Assembly: GCF_028767185.1 (NCBI RefSeq)
Contig: NZ_JARACK010000003.1
Location: 264,098 to 328,097 of the forward strand
DNA: 64,000 nucleotides
Direction of reading: 5' to 3'
DNA from: Mangrovimonas aestuarii
GTDB lineage: Bacteria > Bacteroidota > Bacteroidia > Flavobacteriales > Flavobacteriaceae
The stretch's first letter is position 1. Each line of letters opens with the position of its first letter. The notes beneath the pieces are model-generated. The model had not been told where the DNA came from, searched no databases, and saw nothing but the letters and a program-made list of their open reading frames with translations. Below, piece by piece: positions 35,441 to 44,196 of the stretch. The translations under genes and the position numbers were made by a program.

Positions 35441-35837
35441 TTACGAAACAGAATTTAATTTATCGGATGAGAATGGTATCGGTTCATGGATATCTGATGT
35501 TATAGAACAAGAAGGTTGTAGCGAAGGAGAAATCAATTACATTTTTTGTGATGATGAATATCTTCATAAACTTAACGTAGAGTTTTTAGACCATGATACA
35601 TTAACCGACATCATAAGCTTTGACTATACGATGGGCAAGTTGATTTCAGGAGATATATTCATTTCAGTTGAACGTGTAGAAGATAATGCAAAGGATTTCG
35701 AAGTTGACTTTGAAACGGAATTAAAGCGCGTTATCGTTCACGGTGTTCTTCATTATTGTGGTTATAAAGATAAGACTGACGAAGAAGCGAAGGTAATGCG
35801 CTCAAAGGAAGACTACTACCTGAATATAATAGCTTAG
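35427..35837 (+). CDS. ybeY: Endoribonuclease YbeY (rRNA maturation factor)
   Basis: The 136-residue protein overlaps the DUF4175 gene by 14 bases, so translational coupling is likely. YbeY features are FLDHDTLTDIISFDY, GDIFISVERV and VHGVLHYCGYKD. The canonical zinc motif is HGxLHLxGYDH; here the third His is replaced by Asp (HGVLHYCGYKD), a possible zinc ligand. The EAKVMRSKED segment after it is conserved. YbeY processes 16S rRNA 3' ends and acts in ribosome quality control. The next gene is mnmG, also a translation gene. Confidence 0.92.
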   Translation: MISFNYETEFNLSDENGIGSWISDVIEQEGCSEGEINYIFCDDEYLHKLNVEFLDHDTLTDIISFDYTMGKLISGDIFISVERVEDNAKDFEVDFETELKRVIVHGVLHYCGYKDKTDEEAKVMRSKEDYYLNIIA

Positions 35838-35854
35838 TATTCAGTAATTAAGTG

Positions 35855-35862
35855 TATATTTG
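35855..35862 (+). promoter_or_regulatory. TAnnTTTG -7 element for mnmG
   Basis: TATATTTG lies 39 bases upstream of the mnmG ATG and 20 bases upstream of the parS-like site, so that site would fall in the untranslated leader. Confidence 0.5.
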
Positions 35863-35882
35863 TACGATTTTTTAGGAACAAT

Positions 35883-35898
35883 TGTTTCACGTGGAACA
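35883..35898 (+). promoter_or_regulatory. parS-like ParB-binding site in the mnmG leader
   Basis: The 16-mer TGTTTCACGTGGAACA reads TGTTCCACGTGAAACA on the other strand, an exact match to the bacterial parS consensus TGTTnCACGTGAAACA. It ends 3 bases before the mnmG start codon. A second, more diverged copy lies just after the gene at 37788-37801. Confidence 0.8.
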
Positions 35899-35901
35899 TT
35901 T

Positions 35902-37779
35902 ATGAGTTTATTTCAAGATACATACGACGTAATTGTTGTTGGTGCTGGGCACGCAGGTAGCGAGGCAGCGGCAGCTGCAGCTAACATGGGAAGTAAAACC
36001 CTTTTGGTGACAATGAATCTTCAGAACATTGCACAGATGTCATGCAACCCAGCCATGGGTGGAATTGCAAAAGGACAAATAATAAGGGAGATTGACGCCT
36101 TGGGTGGATACAGTGGAATTGTGAGCGACCGCTCGGCAATTCAGTTTAAGATGTTGAACAAATCTAAAGGACCTGCAATGTGGAGTCCAAGGGTACAGAG
36201 TGACCGCATGCGTTTTGCAGAAGAGTGGAGAAATATGCTCGAGCAGACTCCGAATCTTGATTTCTACCAGGATATGGTTTCTGGGCTGCTGATGGAAGGT
36301 GATAAGCTTGTTGGTGTAAGAACGTCGCTTGGTATTGAAATTAAATCCAATACCGTTGTGCTGACAAACGGAACGTTTTTGAATGGATTGATCCATATTG
36401 GAGATAAAAATTTCGGAGGTGGTCGAGCCGGTGAAAGAGCTGCTACAGGAATAACTGAGCAACTAGTTGAACTTGGTTTTGAAGCTGGCCGCATGAAAAC
36501 GGGAACGCCTCCACGTGTTGATGGTCGTTCTTTGGATTATTCTAAAATGGAAGAGGAGCCAGGTGATGATAATCCTGATAAGTTCTCTTATTTGGACGTG
36601 ACAAAGCCGTTAACGGAACAGCGTTCGTGTTATAAAACATACACTAGTACGTTAGTTCATGATTTACTTCGTGAAGGATTCGATCGCTCACCAATGTTTA
36701 ATGGAAGAATCCAAAGTTTAGGACCGCGTTATTGTCCATCTATTGAGGATAAGATTAATCGTTTTGCTGATAAAGATCGTCATCAAATTTTCGTAGAACC
36801 AGAAGGATGGAATACGGTAGAAGTATATGTTAATGGTTTTTCTACTTCCTTGCCGGAGGATGTTCAATTTAAAGCATTGAAATCTGTGTCAGGTTTTGAA
36901 AACGTAAAATTCTTTAGACCTGGTTATGCTATAGAATACGATTATTTCCCGCCAACACAATTAAAGCATACGTTGGAAACAAAGCTTGTGGAAGGGTTGT
37001 ATTTCGCTGGTCAGATAAATGGAACTACGGGTTATGAAGAAGCGGGTTCTCAAGGTTTGATTGCTGGTATAAATGCTAGTTTGAAAGTTCAGGAACAAGA
37101 TCCGTTTATATTGAAACGTAACGAAGCGTATATAGGTGTTCTTATTGACGATTTGATCACAAAAGGAACGGAAGAGCCTTATAGGATGTTTACCTCTCGT
37201 GCTGAATATAGGACTTTGTTGCGTCAGGATAATGCTGATTTCCGTTTAACGCCGCGATCGTTTGAAATAGGATTGGCTACTGAAGACCGTATGAAACGTA
37301 TGGAGGAAAAGGAGAGAAAATCATCAGGTTTGGTTGAGTTTTTTAAAAATACGAGTGTTAAACCAGAAGAGGCTAACCCTGTCTTAGAGGAGAAAGGTTC
37401 TTCGTTGATGAAGCAATCCGACAAAATATTTAAGGTGTTTTCAAGACCTCAGATTACGATTGCCGATATTAGAAAGTTTAATGATGTTGATGTGTATATC
37501 AACGAAAATGAATTGGATTCTGAGGTGATTGAGCAAGCAGAAATCCAGGTTAAATATTCTGGATATATCGAAAAGGAAAAGCAAAATGCCGACAAGTTAA
37601 ATAGATTGGAGGATGTGAAAATCCCATCTAATTATAATTATTCAAATATTAAGTCCATGAGTTATGAAGCTCGTGAGAAATTAAATAAAATACAGCCAAC
37701 AACAGTATCTCAAGCATCCAGAATCAGTGGTGTTTCACCAAGCGATATTTCAGTGTTATTGGTTTACATGGGAAGATAA
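35902..37779 (+). CDS. mnmG: tRNA uridine-5-carboxymethylaminomethyl synthesis enzyme MnmG (GidA)
   Basis: I start at ATG 35902 (625 residues, MSLFQDTYDVIVVGAGHAGSEAA); the longer frame would run through the promoter and parS site. GAGHAG is the FAD-binding motif. Other signatures are MSCNPAMGGIAKGQIIREID, GTFLNGLIHIG, RMKTGTPPRVD, PRYCPSIEDK and YEEAGSQGL. With MnmE it installs cmnm5U34 in tRNAs using FAD, glycine and methylenetetrahydrofolate. mnmG is a frequent neighbour of the replication origin, and here it is bracketed by two parS-like sites. A terminator follows at 37822. Confidence 0.97.
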   Translation: MSLFQDTYDVIVVGAGHAGSEAAAAAANMGSKTLLVTMNLQNIAQMSCNPAMGGIAKGQIIREIDALGGYSGIVSDRSAIQFKMLNKSKGPAMWSPRVQSDRMRFAEEWRNMLEQTPNLDFYQDMVSGLLMEGDKLVGVRTSLGIEIKSNTVVLTNGTFLNGLIHIGDKNFGGGRAGERAATGITEQLVELGFEAGRMKTGTPPRVDGRSLDYSKMEEEPGDDNPDKFSYLDVTKPLTEQRSCYKTYTSTLVHDLLREGFDRSPMFNGRIQSLGPRYCPSIEDKINRFADKDRHQIFVEPEGWNTVEVYVNGFSTSLPEDVQFKALKSVSGFENVKFFRPGYAIEYDYFPPTQLKHTLETKLVEGLYFAGQINGTTGYEEAGSQGLIAGINASLKVQEQDPFILKRNEAYIGVLIDDLITKGTEEPYRMFTSRAEYRTLLRQDNADFRLTPRSFEIGLATEDRMKRMEEKERKSSGLVEFFKNTSVKPEEANPVLEEKGSSLMKQSDKIFKVFSRPQITIADIRKFNDVDVYINENELDSEVIEQAEIQVKYSGYIEKEKQNADKLNRLEDVKIPSNYNYSNIKSMSYEAREKLNKIQPTTVSQASRISGVSPSDISVLLVYMGR

Positions 37780-37787
37780 TTTCATTC

Positions 37788-37801
37788 GTTCCACGTGGAA
37801 C
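37788..37801 (+). promoter_or_regulatory. Second parS-like palindrome downstream of mnmG
   Basis: GTTCCACGTGGAAC is a perfect 14-base palindrome. As a 16-mer (37787-37802) it differs from the consensus TGTTnCACGTGAAACA at two positions. It lies 8 bases after the mnmG stop. Confidence 0.65.
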
Positions 37802-37821
37802 AATTATATGGATTAAGTGAA

Positions 37822-37848
37822 AAAGGGTGTTGAATAACACCCTTTTTT
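37822..37848 (+). terminator. Rho-independent terminator after mnmG
   Basis: AAAGGGTGTT (37822-37831) pairs with AACACCCTTT (37836-37845) around GAAT, followed by T-run. Confidence 0.92.
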
Positions 37849-38424
37849 TTGTGTAGTTTAATGAGTTTTTTGGCGAAAACAAACTGTTTCTCAATTTATA
37901 TAATGTTTGCCTTTTAATAGTTCTTTAGAAATTAATCGCAGGGAATAGGAGAGTTGTTGAATGAAATGAAGACCCTTTCAGCTGTGTTTGTTTTTATAAA
38001 ATTGACAAACGTTTTTAAAAATGTTCTTAGATGAAGTGAATAATTCTGTTTTGATTCTTCAGTTTTGTGAGTTGTTCAAAGCTGAAATTTCCCTTTTCAA
38101 AATGTAATTTTATTTCTGTTTCTTGATACATATTCCGATTCAAAATCTCCATGTTTATTTTATTGTGTGTTTTGTTTTTAGTTTTTCCATGTTACAAATA
38201 AGGTTTGCTTTTATTCTATTTTTTGAAGTTGAAGGTTTCTAATTTTGTCGATTCTTGTAATACAATTTGATCTTAGTTGGAGTAATGAAATACGAATTAC
38301 AAAATTCAATAGACTGTAAATTATTCTGTAATTTACTTTTCGAAACTTATTGAATTTACATAATATTGCTTTCGGAAAACATCACAGTTTTCAATCTTCA
38401 ATTTATTCTGATTATTCATAAATC
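37849..38424. other. 576-base AT-rich intergenic region with no gene seen
   Basis: Between the mnmG terminator and the methyltransferase start I find no reading frame with protein-like composition, no tRNA, no strong hairpin and no TTATCCACA box. The sequence is T-rich with many GTTTT/TTTTG runs. It presumably contains the promoter of the methyltransferase gene, but no good TAnnTTTG element is positioned near it. Confidence 0.6.
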
Positions 38425-39282
38425 ATGTCCGATAAAAATTCACAACCGTACTTAAAGTGTAAAGATTATTCCGTTTCTGGTGAAACATTTGAATTGCGTT
38501 ATAATGAAACTTATGATATGTTGGAAACATATCCTGTTCCAGATGTATTAGAACTGGGTAGTTATTACGAAAGCGATAATTATATTTCACATACCGATAC
38601 GAAGCGAAACCTTTTTGAAAAAGTATATCACATGGTGCGTTCATATGCTTTGCTGAATAAATTGAAATTGATATACAAATATTCAAAAAATGGAAAACGA
38701 CTTTTGGATATTGGTTGTGGAACAGGAGATTTTTTGAATACAGCAAAACAAGCAGACTGGGAGGTAACGGGAATAGAACCGAACGAATCTGCTAGAACTA
38801 TTGCTAAGGAAAAAGTAGGTGATGTTGTTTTTGATGTTGATGAATTGGAAAGACTTGAAGAAGGATCGTTTGATGTCATTACACTTTGGCACGTTTTGGA
38901 GCACTTGCCAAATCTCAACGAACAGATTCAAATTTTAAATCGTTTGTTGAAACCAACGGGAACTTTAATTATAGCTGTTCCCAACTACAAAAGTTTCGAT
39001 GCGAAACACTATAAAGAGTTTTGGGCGGCTTATGATGTTCCACGTCATCTTTGGCATTTTTCCCAAACGTCTATAAAAAGATTGTTTATGGGAGTCGGTA
39101 TGAGAGTTGAAAAAATATTACCCATGACTTTCGATTCTTTTTATGTGAGTTTACTTTCCGAAAAACACAAAACTGGAAAAATGCATTTAGTAATCGGATT
39201 TTTGAATGGCTTGCGTTCAAATTTTAAAGCTTTGCGGACTGGAGAGTATTCTTCCTTGATTTATGTGATCAAAAATGAGTAA
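38425..39282 (+). CDS. Class I SAM-dependent methyltransferase
   Basis: The 285-residue protein has the motif I glycine loop LLDIGCGTGDFLNTAK (about residues 93-108), motif II VTGIEPNESAR, and the post-II/III ITLWHVLEHLPNLN segment of the UbiE/Methyltransf_11/23 type, then GTLIIAVPNYKSFDA. Late residues PRHLWHFSQTSIKRLFMGVG are common in envelope-sugar or small-molecule methyltransferases. The substrate is unknown. It is separated from mnmG by a terminator and a long AT-rich gap. The long 5' gap and AT-rich coding style differ from neighbours but stay within the flavobacterial range. Confidence 0.88.
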   Translation: MSDKNSQPYLKCKDYSVSGETFELRYNETYDMLETYPVPDVLELGSYYESDNYISHTDTKRNLFEKVYHMVRSYALLNKLKLIYKYSKNGKRLLDIGCGTGDFLNTAKQADWEVTGIEPNESARTIAKEKVGDVVFDVDELERLEEGSFDVITLWHVLEHLPNLNEQIQILNRLLKPTGTLIIAVPNYKSFDAKHYKEFWAAYDVPRHLWHFSQTSIKRLFMGVGMRVEKILPMTFDSFYVSLLSEKHKTGKMHLVIGFLNGLRSNFKALRTGEYSSLIYVIKNE

Positions 39283-39493
39283 AAAACGAAAATAAGACTT
39301 AATAAGGACTTGTTTTAAGTTTAAGTGTGTCTTCGGTTTTGTTTTTGAAGAAATGTGCTTAAAACGCTTAATTTTAATCGGTTTTTAATAGTTTTGTTTT
39401 ATGTTGTGTGTAGCTTGTTATAGTTTTTATTTATAATATGTTTTCTTTACTATTTTCCTGCTACAAATGATTAGCTTCGTTAAAATTTCACAA

Positions 39494-40009
39494 ATGAAAA
39501 AAATTCTATTGAGTCTTTCAGGACTTTTGCTTTTGGTATCATGTAACCAACAAAAAATAGCTTACGTAGATAATTCGGTTTTGATAAATGACTATTTAGA
39601 AAAGCAAGATCTGGAAAATCGATATAATTCAGAATTGGAAAAATCCAAAAAGAAAGCGGATAGCTTATCTCGAATCCTCAAGATTAAATTTGACATGCTT
39701 CAGGAAGAAGCTAAAAATTTATCAAAAGAAGACGCTCAAGCTGCTTATGATGCGTTTGTTGTCACACAGCGCGATACACGTACAGGAATACAAATGGAAG
39801 CTCAACAAATAGCGGAAAATAGTCAAAACGATATTGATTCGCTATTGGTAAAGGTGAAGGGCTTTGTTAATAGCTATGGAAAAGAGCATGGATATACTTA
39901 TATCTTAGGGAGCAATGAGGCTGGAAGTGTACTATACGGTGATGAGAAGCTCGATATAACCCAAGAGGTGTTAACCGCTTTGAATGAAAATTATAAGGAT
40001 TCAAAATAG
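39494..40009 (+). CDS. OmpH/Skp family periplasmic chaperone, lipoprotein
   Basis: I use ATG 39494 (171 residues, MKKILLSLSGLLLLVSCNQQ), which gives a lipoprotein signal with the Cys at 17. The mature part starts KIAYVDNSVLINDYL, the Skp/OmpH N-terminal strand, followed by a long helical hairpin (YNSELEKSKKKADSLSRIL ... EAQQIAENSQ) and the C-terminal YGKEHGYTYILGSNE. Skp-type proteins hold outer-membrane proteins in the periplasm; this one appears lipid-anchored. The longer frame (MISFVKISQ) would put extra polar residues before the signal and is less likely. Confidence 0.83.
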   Translation: MKKILLSLSGLLLLVSCNQQKIAYVDNSVLINDYLEKQDLENRYNSELEKSKKKADSLSRILKIKFDMLQEEAKNLSKEDAQAAYDAFVVTQRDTRTGIQMEAQQIAENSQNDIDSLLVKVKGFVNSYGKEHGYTYILGSNEAGSVLYGDEKLDITQEVLTALNENYKDSK

Positions 40010-40121
40010 TTTTCTTAACCCTCCTTCTTTGTAATAAACTGTAAAGGGTAAAACTTGATGTTGATTTTTTTCCTCTATTGTTTATTCTATTGAGTAGAAA
40101 TATGTTTTCTTAAACCTCCTT
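40009..40121. repeat. Short direct repeat between the convergent Skp and delta' genes
   Basis: GTTTTCTTAACCCTCCTT at 40009-40026 and GTTTTCTTAAACCTCCTT at 40104-40121 differ at one of 18 positions. The second copy overlaps the complement of the delta' stop codon. No other structure was found in this 100-base gap. Confidence 0.45.
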
Positions 40122-41264
40122 TTTATGCAACAACCTTGTTAATTGTATGGATAAATCGGTAAGGATAATTTTAGAGTTTCCGTTACGCTCTATGTGGTAT
40201 ATGGCATCCTGAAGAGCTTCACTGATTTCCATAATGTTACCATTGTGTACAAACGGTGCAAATTTGTCTAAAGTAAACCCTTTTGTTTGTGGTTCTAAAT
40301 ACACCAAACCTTCTGCATTGTAGCTTAAAAGCATGGCTTGACGGAACATATTCATGCAAAAATCCAAAAACTGTTTTTGGGTTTCACGACCTGTTTTTGC
40401 AATGTCCTCGCTCCAGGAAATCAAATCGTGAATGGCTCCCTTGTTGCCTTTTGCTTTAAAAGCAGAGCGTACCCAGAATACAAACCATTCTTCAAATTGA
40501 AGGTCTTCACTATCCTGTTCTACTAAATCACAAGCCTTATTAAAATTGCCGTTTGCTTGATGAGCAAAACGTGTTGCGGTTGCTTCGTCTAAATCAAACT
40601 TGGCAATCAAGGCGTCTTTTATAACGGTTTCGGCTAAAGGCGGGAAATGAAGTACTTGGCAGCGCGAGCGAATGGTATTGATAATTTGTTCTTCATCTTC
40701 TGCTATCAGGATAAAAACAGTTTGGCTAGGTGGCTCTTCAATCAGTTTAAGTAATTTATTGGCGGCGGCAGTATTCATCTTGTCGGCCATCCAAATAATC
40801 ATGATTTTATAACCGCCTTCATAAGCTTTTAAGGAGAGTGCTTTTACAATATCCTGAGCTTCATCAACCCCTATTTGACCCTGTTTATTATCAACCCCTA
40901 AAATCTTGTACCAATCAAACAGATTGCCGTAAGGTTCTTCCTTTAGCATTTGTCGCCATTCTTCCATAAAATGGGCTGAAACAGGATGGCTTTTTACTGA
41001 ATTTGTGGTAGTTACAGGAAATGCAAAATGTAAGTCGGGATGTGATAGGTGATCGAACTTAATATTACAGGCTTCAACACCATTGCCGTTTTCACCATTT
41101 ACATTCTTACATACCACGTATTGCGCATAGGCTAAGGCCATAGGCAAAGTTCCTGATCCTTCGGGACCTACAAATAATTGCGCGTGGGGGATGCGTCCGT
41201 GGTCGGCACTTTGTGTTAAATGTTTCTTAATGTGCTCCTGTCCAAGTATCTCTGAAAATTGCAT
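40110..41264 (-). CDS. holB: DNA polymerase III subunit delta' (clamp-loader ATPase-like)
   Basis: I use ATG 41264 (384 residues, MQFSEILGQEHIKKHL); the longer frame's TTG precedes the promoter element. The AAA+ clamp-loader fold shows as ILGQEHIKKHL, RIPHAQLFVGPEGSG, VDEAQDIVKALSLKAYEGGY, KIMIIWMADKMNTAAANKLL, and LLKLIEEPPSQTVFIL, with the SRC motif in IRSRCQVLHFP. The Walker A reads GPEGSGTL and lacks the Lys, as expected for the non-hydrolysing delta' subunit. It loads the sliding clamp at replication forks. Divergent from pgk. Confidence 0.9.
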   Translation of the reverse strand: MQFSEILGQEHIKKHLTQSADHGRIPHAQLFVGPEGSGTLPMALAYAQYVVCKNVNGENGNGVEACNIKFDHLSHPDLHFAFPVTTTNSVKSHPVSAHFMEEWRQMLKEEPYGNLFDWYKILGVDNKQGQIGVDEAQDIVKALSLKAYEGGYKIMIIWMADKMNTAAANKLLKLIEEPPSQTVFILIAEDEEQIINTIRSRCQVLHFPPLAETVIKDALIAKFDLDEATATRFAHQANGNFNKACDLVEQDSEDLQFEEWFVFWVRSAFKAKGNKGAIHDLISWSEDIAKTGRETQKQFLDFCMNMFRQAMLLSYNAEGLVYLEPQTKGFTLDKFAPFVHNGNIMEISEALQDAIYHIERNGNSKIILTDLSIQLTRLLHKKEV

Positions 41265-41268
41265 GAAG

Positions 41269-41276
41269 CAAAGATA
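41269..41276 (-). promoter_or_regulatory. TAnnTTTG -7 element for the delta' gene
   Basis: Minus strand reads TATCTTTG, only 4 bases before the chosen ATG, so the transcript would be leaderless or nearly so. Confidence 0.45.
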
Positions 41277-41311
41277 ACGGAAATCCAATCTTAATTGTAT
41301 TGAGAATAAAC

Positions 41312-41319
41312 TATATTTG
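41312..41319 (+). promoter_or_regulatory. TAnnTTTG -7 element for pgk
   Basis: TATATTTG lies 19 bases before the pgk ATG; a TTG occurs 9-14 bases upstream, closer than the usual spacing. Confidence 0.45.
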
Positions 41320-41338
41320 CAACTTTAAAATTTAAACT

Positions 41339-42526
41339 ATGAAGACCCTAAACGATTTTAACTTTAAGGATAAGAAAGCTTTAATTCGAGTAGATTTTAA
41401 CGTGCCATTGAATGCTGATTTTCAGGTAACCGATGATACACGTATTCAGTCTGCTAAGCCAACGATCATTAAAGTTTTAGAAGATGGGGGTAGTTGTATT
41501 TTAATGTCGCACCTAGGGCGTCCAAAAGGTGTTCAGGATGAATTCTCTTTACGTCATATTGTGAGTACAGTATCTGATGTGATTGGTGTGGAGGTAAAAT
41601 TTGTTGATGCTTGTGTTGGTGAAAAGGCGGAAGAGGCTGCAAAGAACCTTAAGCCAGGGGAGATTTTACTATTGGAAAACTTGCGCTTTCACAGTGAGGA
41701 AACTATTGGAGACGAAGCGTTTGCTGAGCAATTGTCTAAACTTGGCGACATTTATGTAAACGATGCTTTTGGTACGGCACACCGTGCCCATGCCTCAACA
41801 ACCATAGTGGCGCAATACTTTGCTGAAAACAAATGTTTTGGAGAGTTGTTGGCAAAGGAAATTGAAAGCATCGATAAAGTTTTAAAAACTGGTGAAAAGC
41901 CAGTGACGGCTATTTTGGGAGGGGCGAAAGTGTCTTCTAAAATCACCATTATAGAGAATATTTTAGACAAGGTAGACCACTTGATCATTGGTGGTGGAAT
42001 GACCTTTACGTTTATAAAAGCACAAGGTGGGGCTATTGGAAGCTCTCTTGTAGAGGACGACAAATTGGAATTGGCAAATTCTATTTTGGAACAGGCTAAA
42101 GCTAAAGGGGTAGAAGTACATTTACCTGTAGATGCTGTTGCTGCCGATGCTTTTAAAAGCGATGCCAATACACAAATCGTTCCTGTTAACACTATCCCTG
42201 ATGGATGGATGGGACTTGATGTCGGGCCGGAAACCGAAAAGCAGTTCGCCGATGTTATTGCTAAGTCTAAAACAATTTTATGGAACGGACCATTGGGTGT
42301 TTTTGAAATGGAAGCTTTTGCCAAAGGAACCATTGCCCTTGGCCATGCCATTGCCGATGCTACTAAGAATGGTGCTTTCTCGCTTGTAGGGGGAGGTGAT
42401 TCTGTAGCGGCAGTGAAGCAATTTGATTTTCAGGATAAAGTGAGTTATGTGAGTACGGGAGGTGGTGCAATGCTTGAAAGTTTAGAAGGAAAAACACTAC
42501 CGGGTATCGCTGCGATACTGAAATAA
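41339..42526 (+). CDS. pgk: Phosphoglycerate kinase
   Basis: The 395-residue protein has all PGK signatures: [20 protein letters not shown] (N-terminal signature), [53 protein letters not shown] and the C-terminal [10 protein letters not shown] and STGGGAMLE. It transfers phosphate from 1,3-bisphosphoglycerate to ADP in glycolysis. It is a single gene, followed after 78 bases by the lytic transglycosylase gene with no clear terminator between. Confidence 0.98.
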   Translation: MKTLNDFNFKDKKALIRVDFNVPLNADFQVTDDTRIQSAKPTIIKVLEDGGSCILMSHLGRPKGVQDEFSLRHIVSTVSDVIGVEVKFVDACVGEKAEEAAKNLKPGEILLLENLRFHSEETIGDEAFAEQLSKLGDIYVNDAFGTAHRAHASTTIVAQYFAENKCFGELLAKEIESIDKVLKTGEKPVTAILGGAKVSSKITIIENILDKVDHLIIGGGMTFTFIKAQGGAIGSSLVEDDKLELANSILEQAKAKGVEVHLPVDAVAADAFKSDANTQIVPVNTIPDGWMGLDVGPETEKQFADVIAKSKTILWNGPLGVFEMEAFAKGTIALGHAIADATKNGAFSLVGGGDSVAAVKQFDFQDKVSYVSTGGGAMLESLEGKTLPGIAAILK

Positions 42527-42604
42527 ATCCGTATATTTATTAATAATCAGGACTTTATAATAACAAGTCCGGTACAGCGTTGTATTAAAATAACATAGTA
42601 GAGT

Positions 42605-44167
42605 ATGCATTTTAAAACATCGGTATTGGCTCTTGCACTCTTTAGTGTAGGTGCCGTAGTTGCGCAAGATAGTTTGCAAAACAATACCAAAACCCAAAAA
42701 ATTGTAGAGCTTACGGAGAACGATAGTGTTTTAGATGGAAATTCACTGGCCGTAAAGCCTATTAAAGCACACCAAGACAGCTTGGACATCAAAAATCTTA
42801 AAGATCATGTTATAGCTTCTGACTTGGATAACAAATGGTTGAAAGAATTGTACAGTATTACCCAATACGATACGCTTAATCCAACCATTGTAGATCTTCC
42901 CGAAGCGGAAATAGAATACCCAGAATTAAGTACAGATACACTTAAACATCGTTTAGAGCTTTTAAACGCTAAAACGCCTTTTAACGTAAGTTATAATCCG
43001 GTTTTGGAGAGCGTTATTAAGTCGTATCTAAAAAACCGAAGAAAGTCTCTGCAGCGTTTAATGACGCTGAGTGAGTTCTATTTCCCAATGTTTGAAAAGG
43101 AAATGGATAATTACAATATTCCTTTGGAGATGAAGTATCTTGCTATTGTAGAGTCGGCGCTAAACCCAAAAGCAAAATCTAGGGTTGGAGCTACCGGGCT
43201 TTGGCAGTTTATGTTCTCCACCGGAAAGATGTATGGATTGGAAGTGAGTAGTTATGTAGATGAGCGTAGCGACCCTATTATGTCTACAGAAGCAGCTGCT
43301 AAGTACCTTTCAAAATTATATGAAATTTTCGGGGATTGGGATTTGGCTTTGGCGGCTTATAACTCCGGACCTGGAAATGTAACCAAGGCAATCCGTCGTT
43401 CTGGAGGATACCAAAATTATTGGAACTTAAGAGGGTTTCTGCCTCGTGAAACAGCAGGTTATGTGCCAGCGTTTTTGGCTACAATGTACATTTTTGAGTA
43501 TGCTGAAGAACATGGGTTTGAAAGAGACCTTAAACCTGAGTTTGCTTATTTTGAAACGGATACGGTTCGTGTTAAGCAGATGATCACACTAGATCAGGTT
43601 TCTGAAGTTACAGGTGTTAATATTGAAGCACTACAGTTTTTGAATCCATCTTATAAATTGGATATCATTCCATATATCAAGGATGAAGACTATGTGTTGC
43701 GCTTACCTAAAACCGTTGTAGGGCCATTTGTTGCTAACGAAAAAGCGATTTATTCTTATGCCAAAGCTGAATTTGATAAACGTGAAAAACCGCTACCTCA
43801 GTTTTTTGAAGCGGAAAGCAGAATACGATACCGTGTAAGATCTGGCGATTACCTTGGGTTGATTGCAAGAAAGTATGGGGTTCGAGTGAGCCAAATTAAA
43901 CAGTGGAATGGTTTAAGAAGTAATAATATTAGAGTAGGGCAAAGGTTAACTATTTACCCTAGAAAACCGGTTGCTAGTGTTGCATCTGTTTCAAAATCAA
44001 GTAACAGTTCTAATAGTGAAAAAAACTATACTGTGAAGAAAGGAGATACCTTATGGAGCATTGCACAAAAATTTCCTGGAATTTCCATTCAGAATTTAAA
44101 AGATTGGAACGATATTAGTGGTAGTAACCTTAAACCGGGAATGACGCTAAAATTATCTAAAGCTTAA
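42605..44167 (+). CDS. Lytic murein transglycosylase with two LysM domains (MltD-like)
   Basis: The 520-residue protein has a signal peptide ending GAVVAQDS, a transglycosylase (SLT) domain at about 170-310 with LAIVESALNPKAKSRVGATG (catalytic Glu in VES), LWQFM and LAAYNSGPGN, then two LysM peptidoglycan-binding modules: YRVRSGDYLGLIARKYGVRV (about 415) and YTVKKGDTLWSIAQKFPGIS (about 475). It cleaves glycan strands to anhydro-muropeptides in the periplasm. A DUF4837 gene follows after 29 bases, likely in the same operon. Confidence 0.95.
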   Translation: MHFKTSVLALALFSVGAVVAQDSLQNNTKTQKIVELTENDSVLDGNSLAVKPIKAHQDSLDIKNLKDHVIASDLDNKWLKELYSITQYDTLNPTIVDLPEAEIEYPELSTDTLKHRLELLNAKTPFNVSYNPVLESVIKSYLKNRRKSLQRLMTLSEFYFPMFEKEMDNYNIPLEMKYLAIVESALNPKAKSRVGATGLWQFMFSTGKMYGLEVSSYVDERSDPIMSTEAAAKYLSKLYEIFGDWDLALAAYNSGPGNVTKAIRRSGGYQNYWNLRGFLPRETAGYVPAFLATMYIFEYAEEHGFERDLKPEFAYFETDTVRVKQMITLDQVSEVTGVNIEALQFLNPSYKLDIIPYIKDEDYVLRLPKTVVGPFVANEKAIYSYAKAEFDKREKPLPQFFEAESRIRYRVRSGDYLGLIARKYGVRVSQIKQWNGLRSNNIRVGQRLTIYPRKPVASVASVSKSSNSSNSEKNYTVKKGDTLWSIAQKFPGISIQNLKDWNDISGSNLKPGMTLKLSKA

Positions 44168-44196
44168 ATAGAAAGTTCCCAATAAACCTAACCATT

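Noticed and set aside
37849..38424. Replication origin in the gap after mnmG
   Set aside because: No TTATCCACA-type boxes or 13-mer repeats were seen; the parS sites suggest proximity to an origin, not that this gap is one.
42550..42570. GGACTT / AAGTCC hairpin between pgk and the transglycosylase gene
   Set aside because: Only six pairs and no T-run follow; not a convincing terminator.
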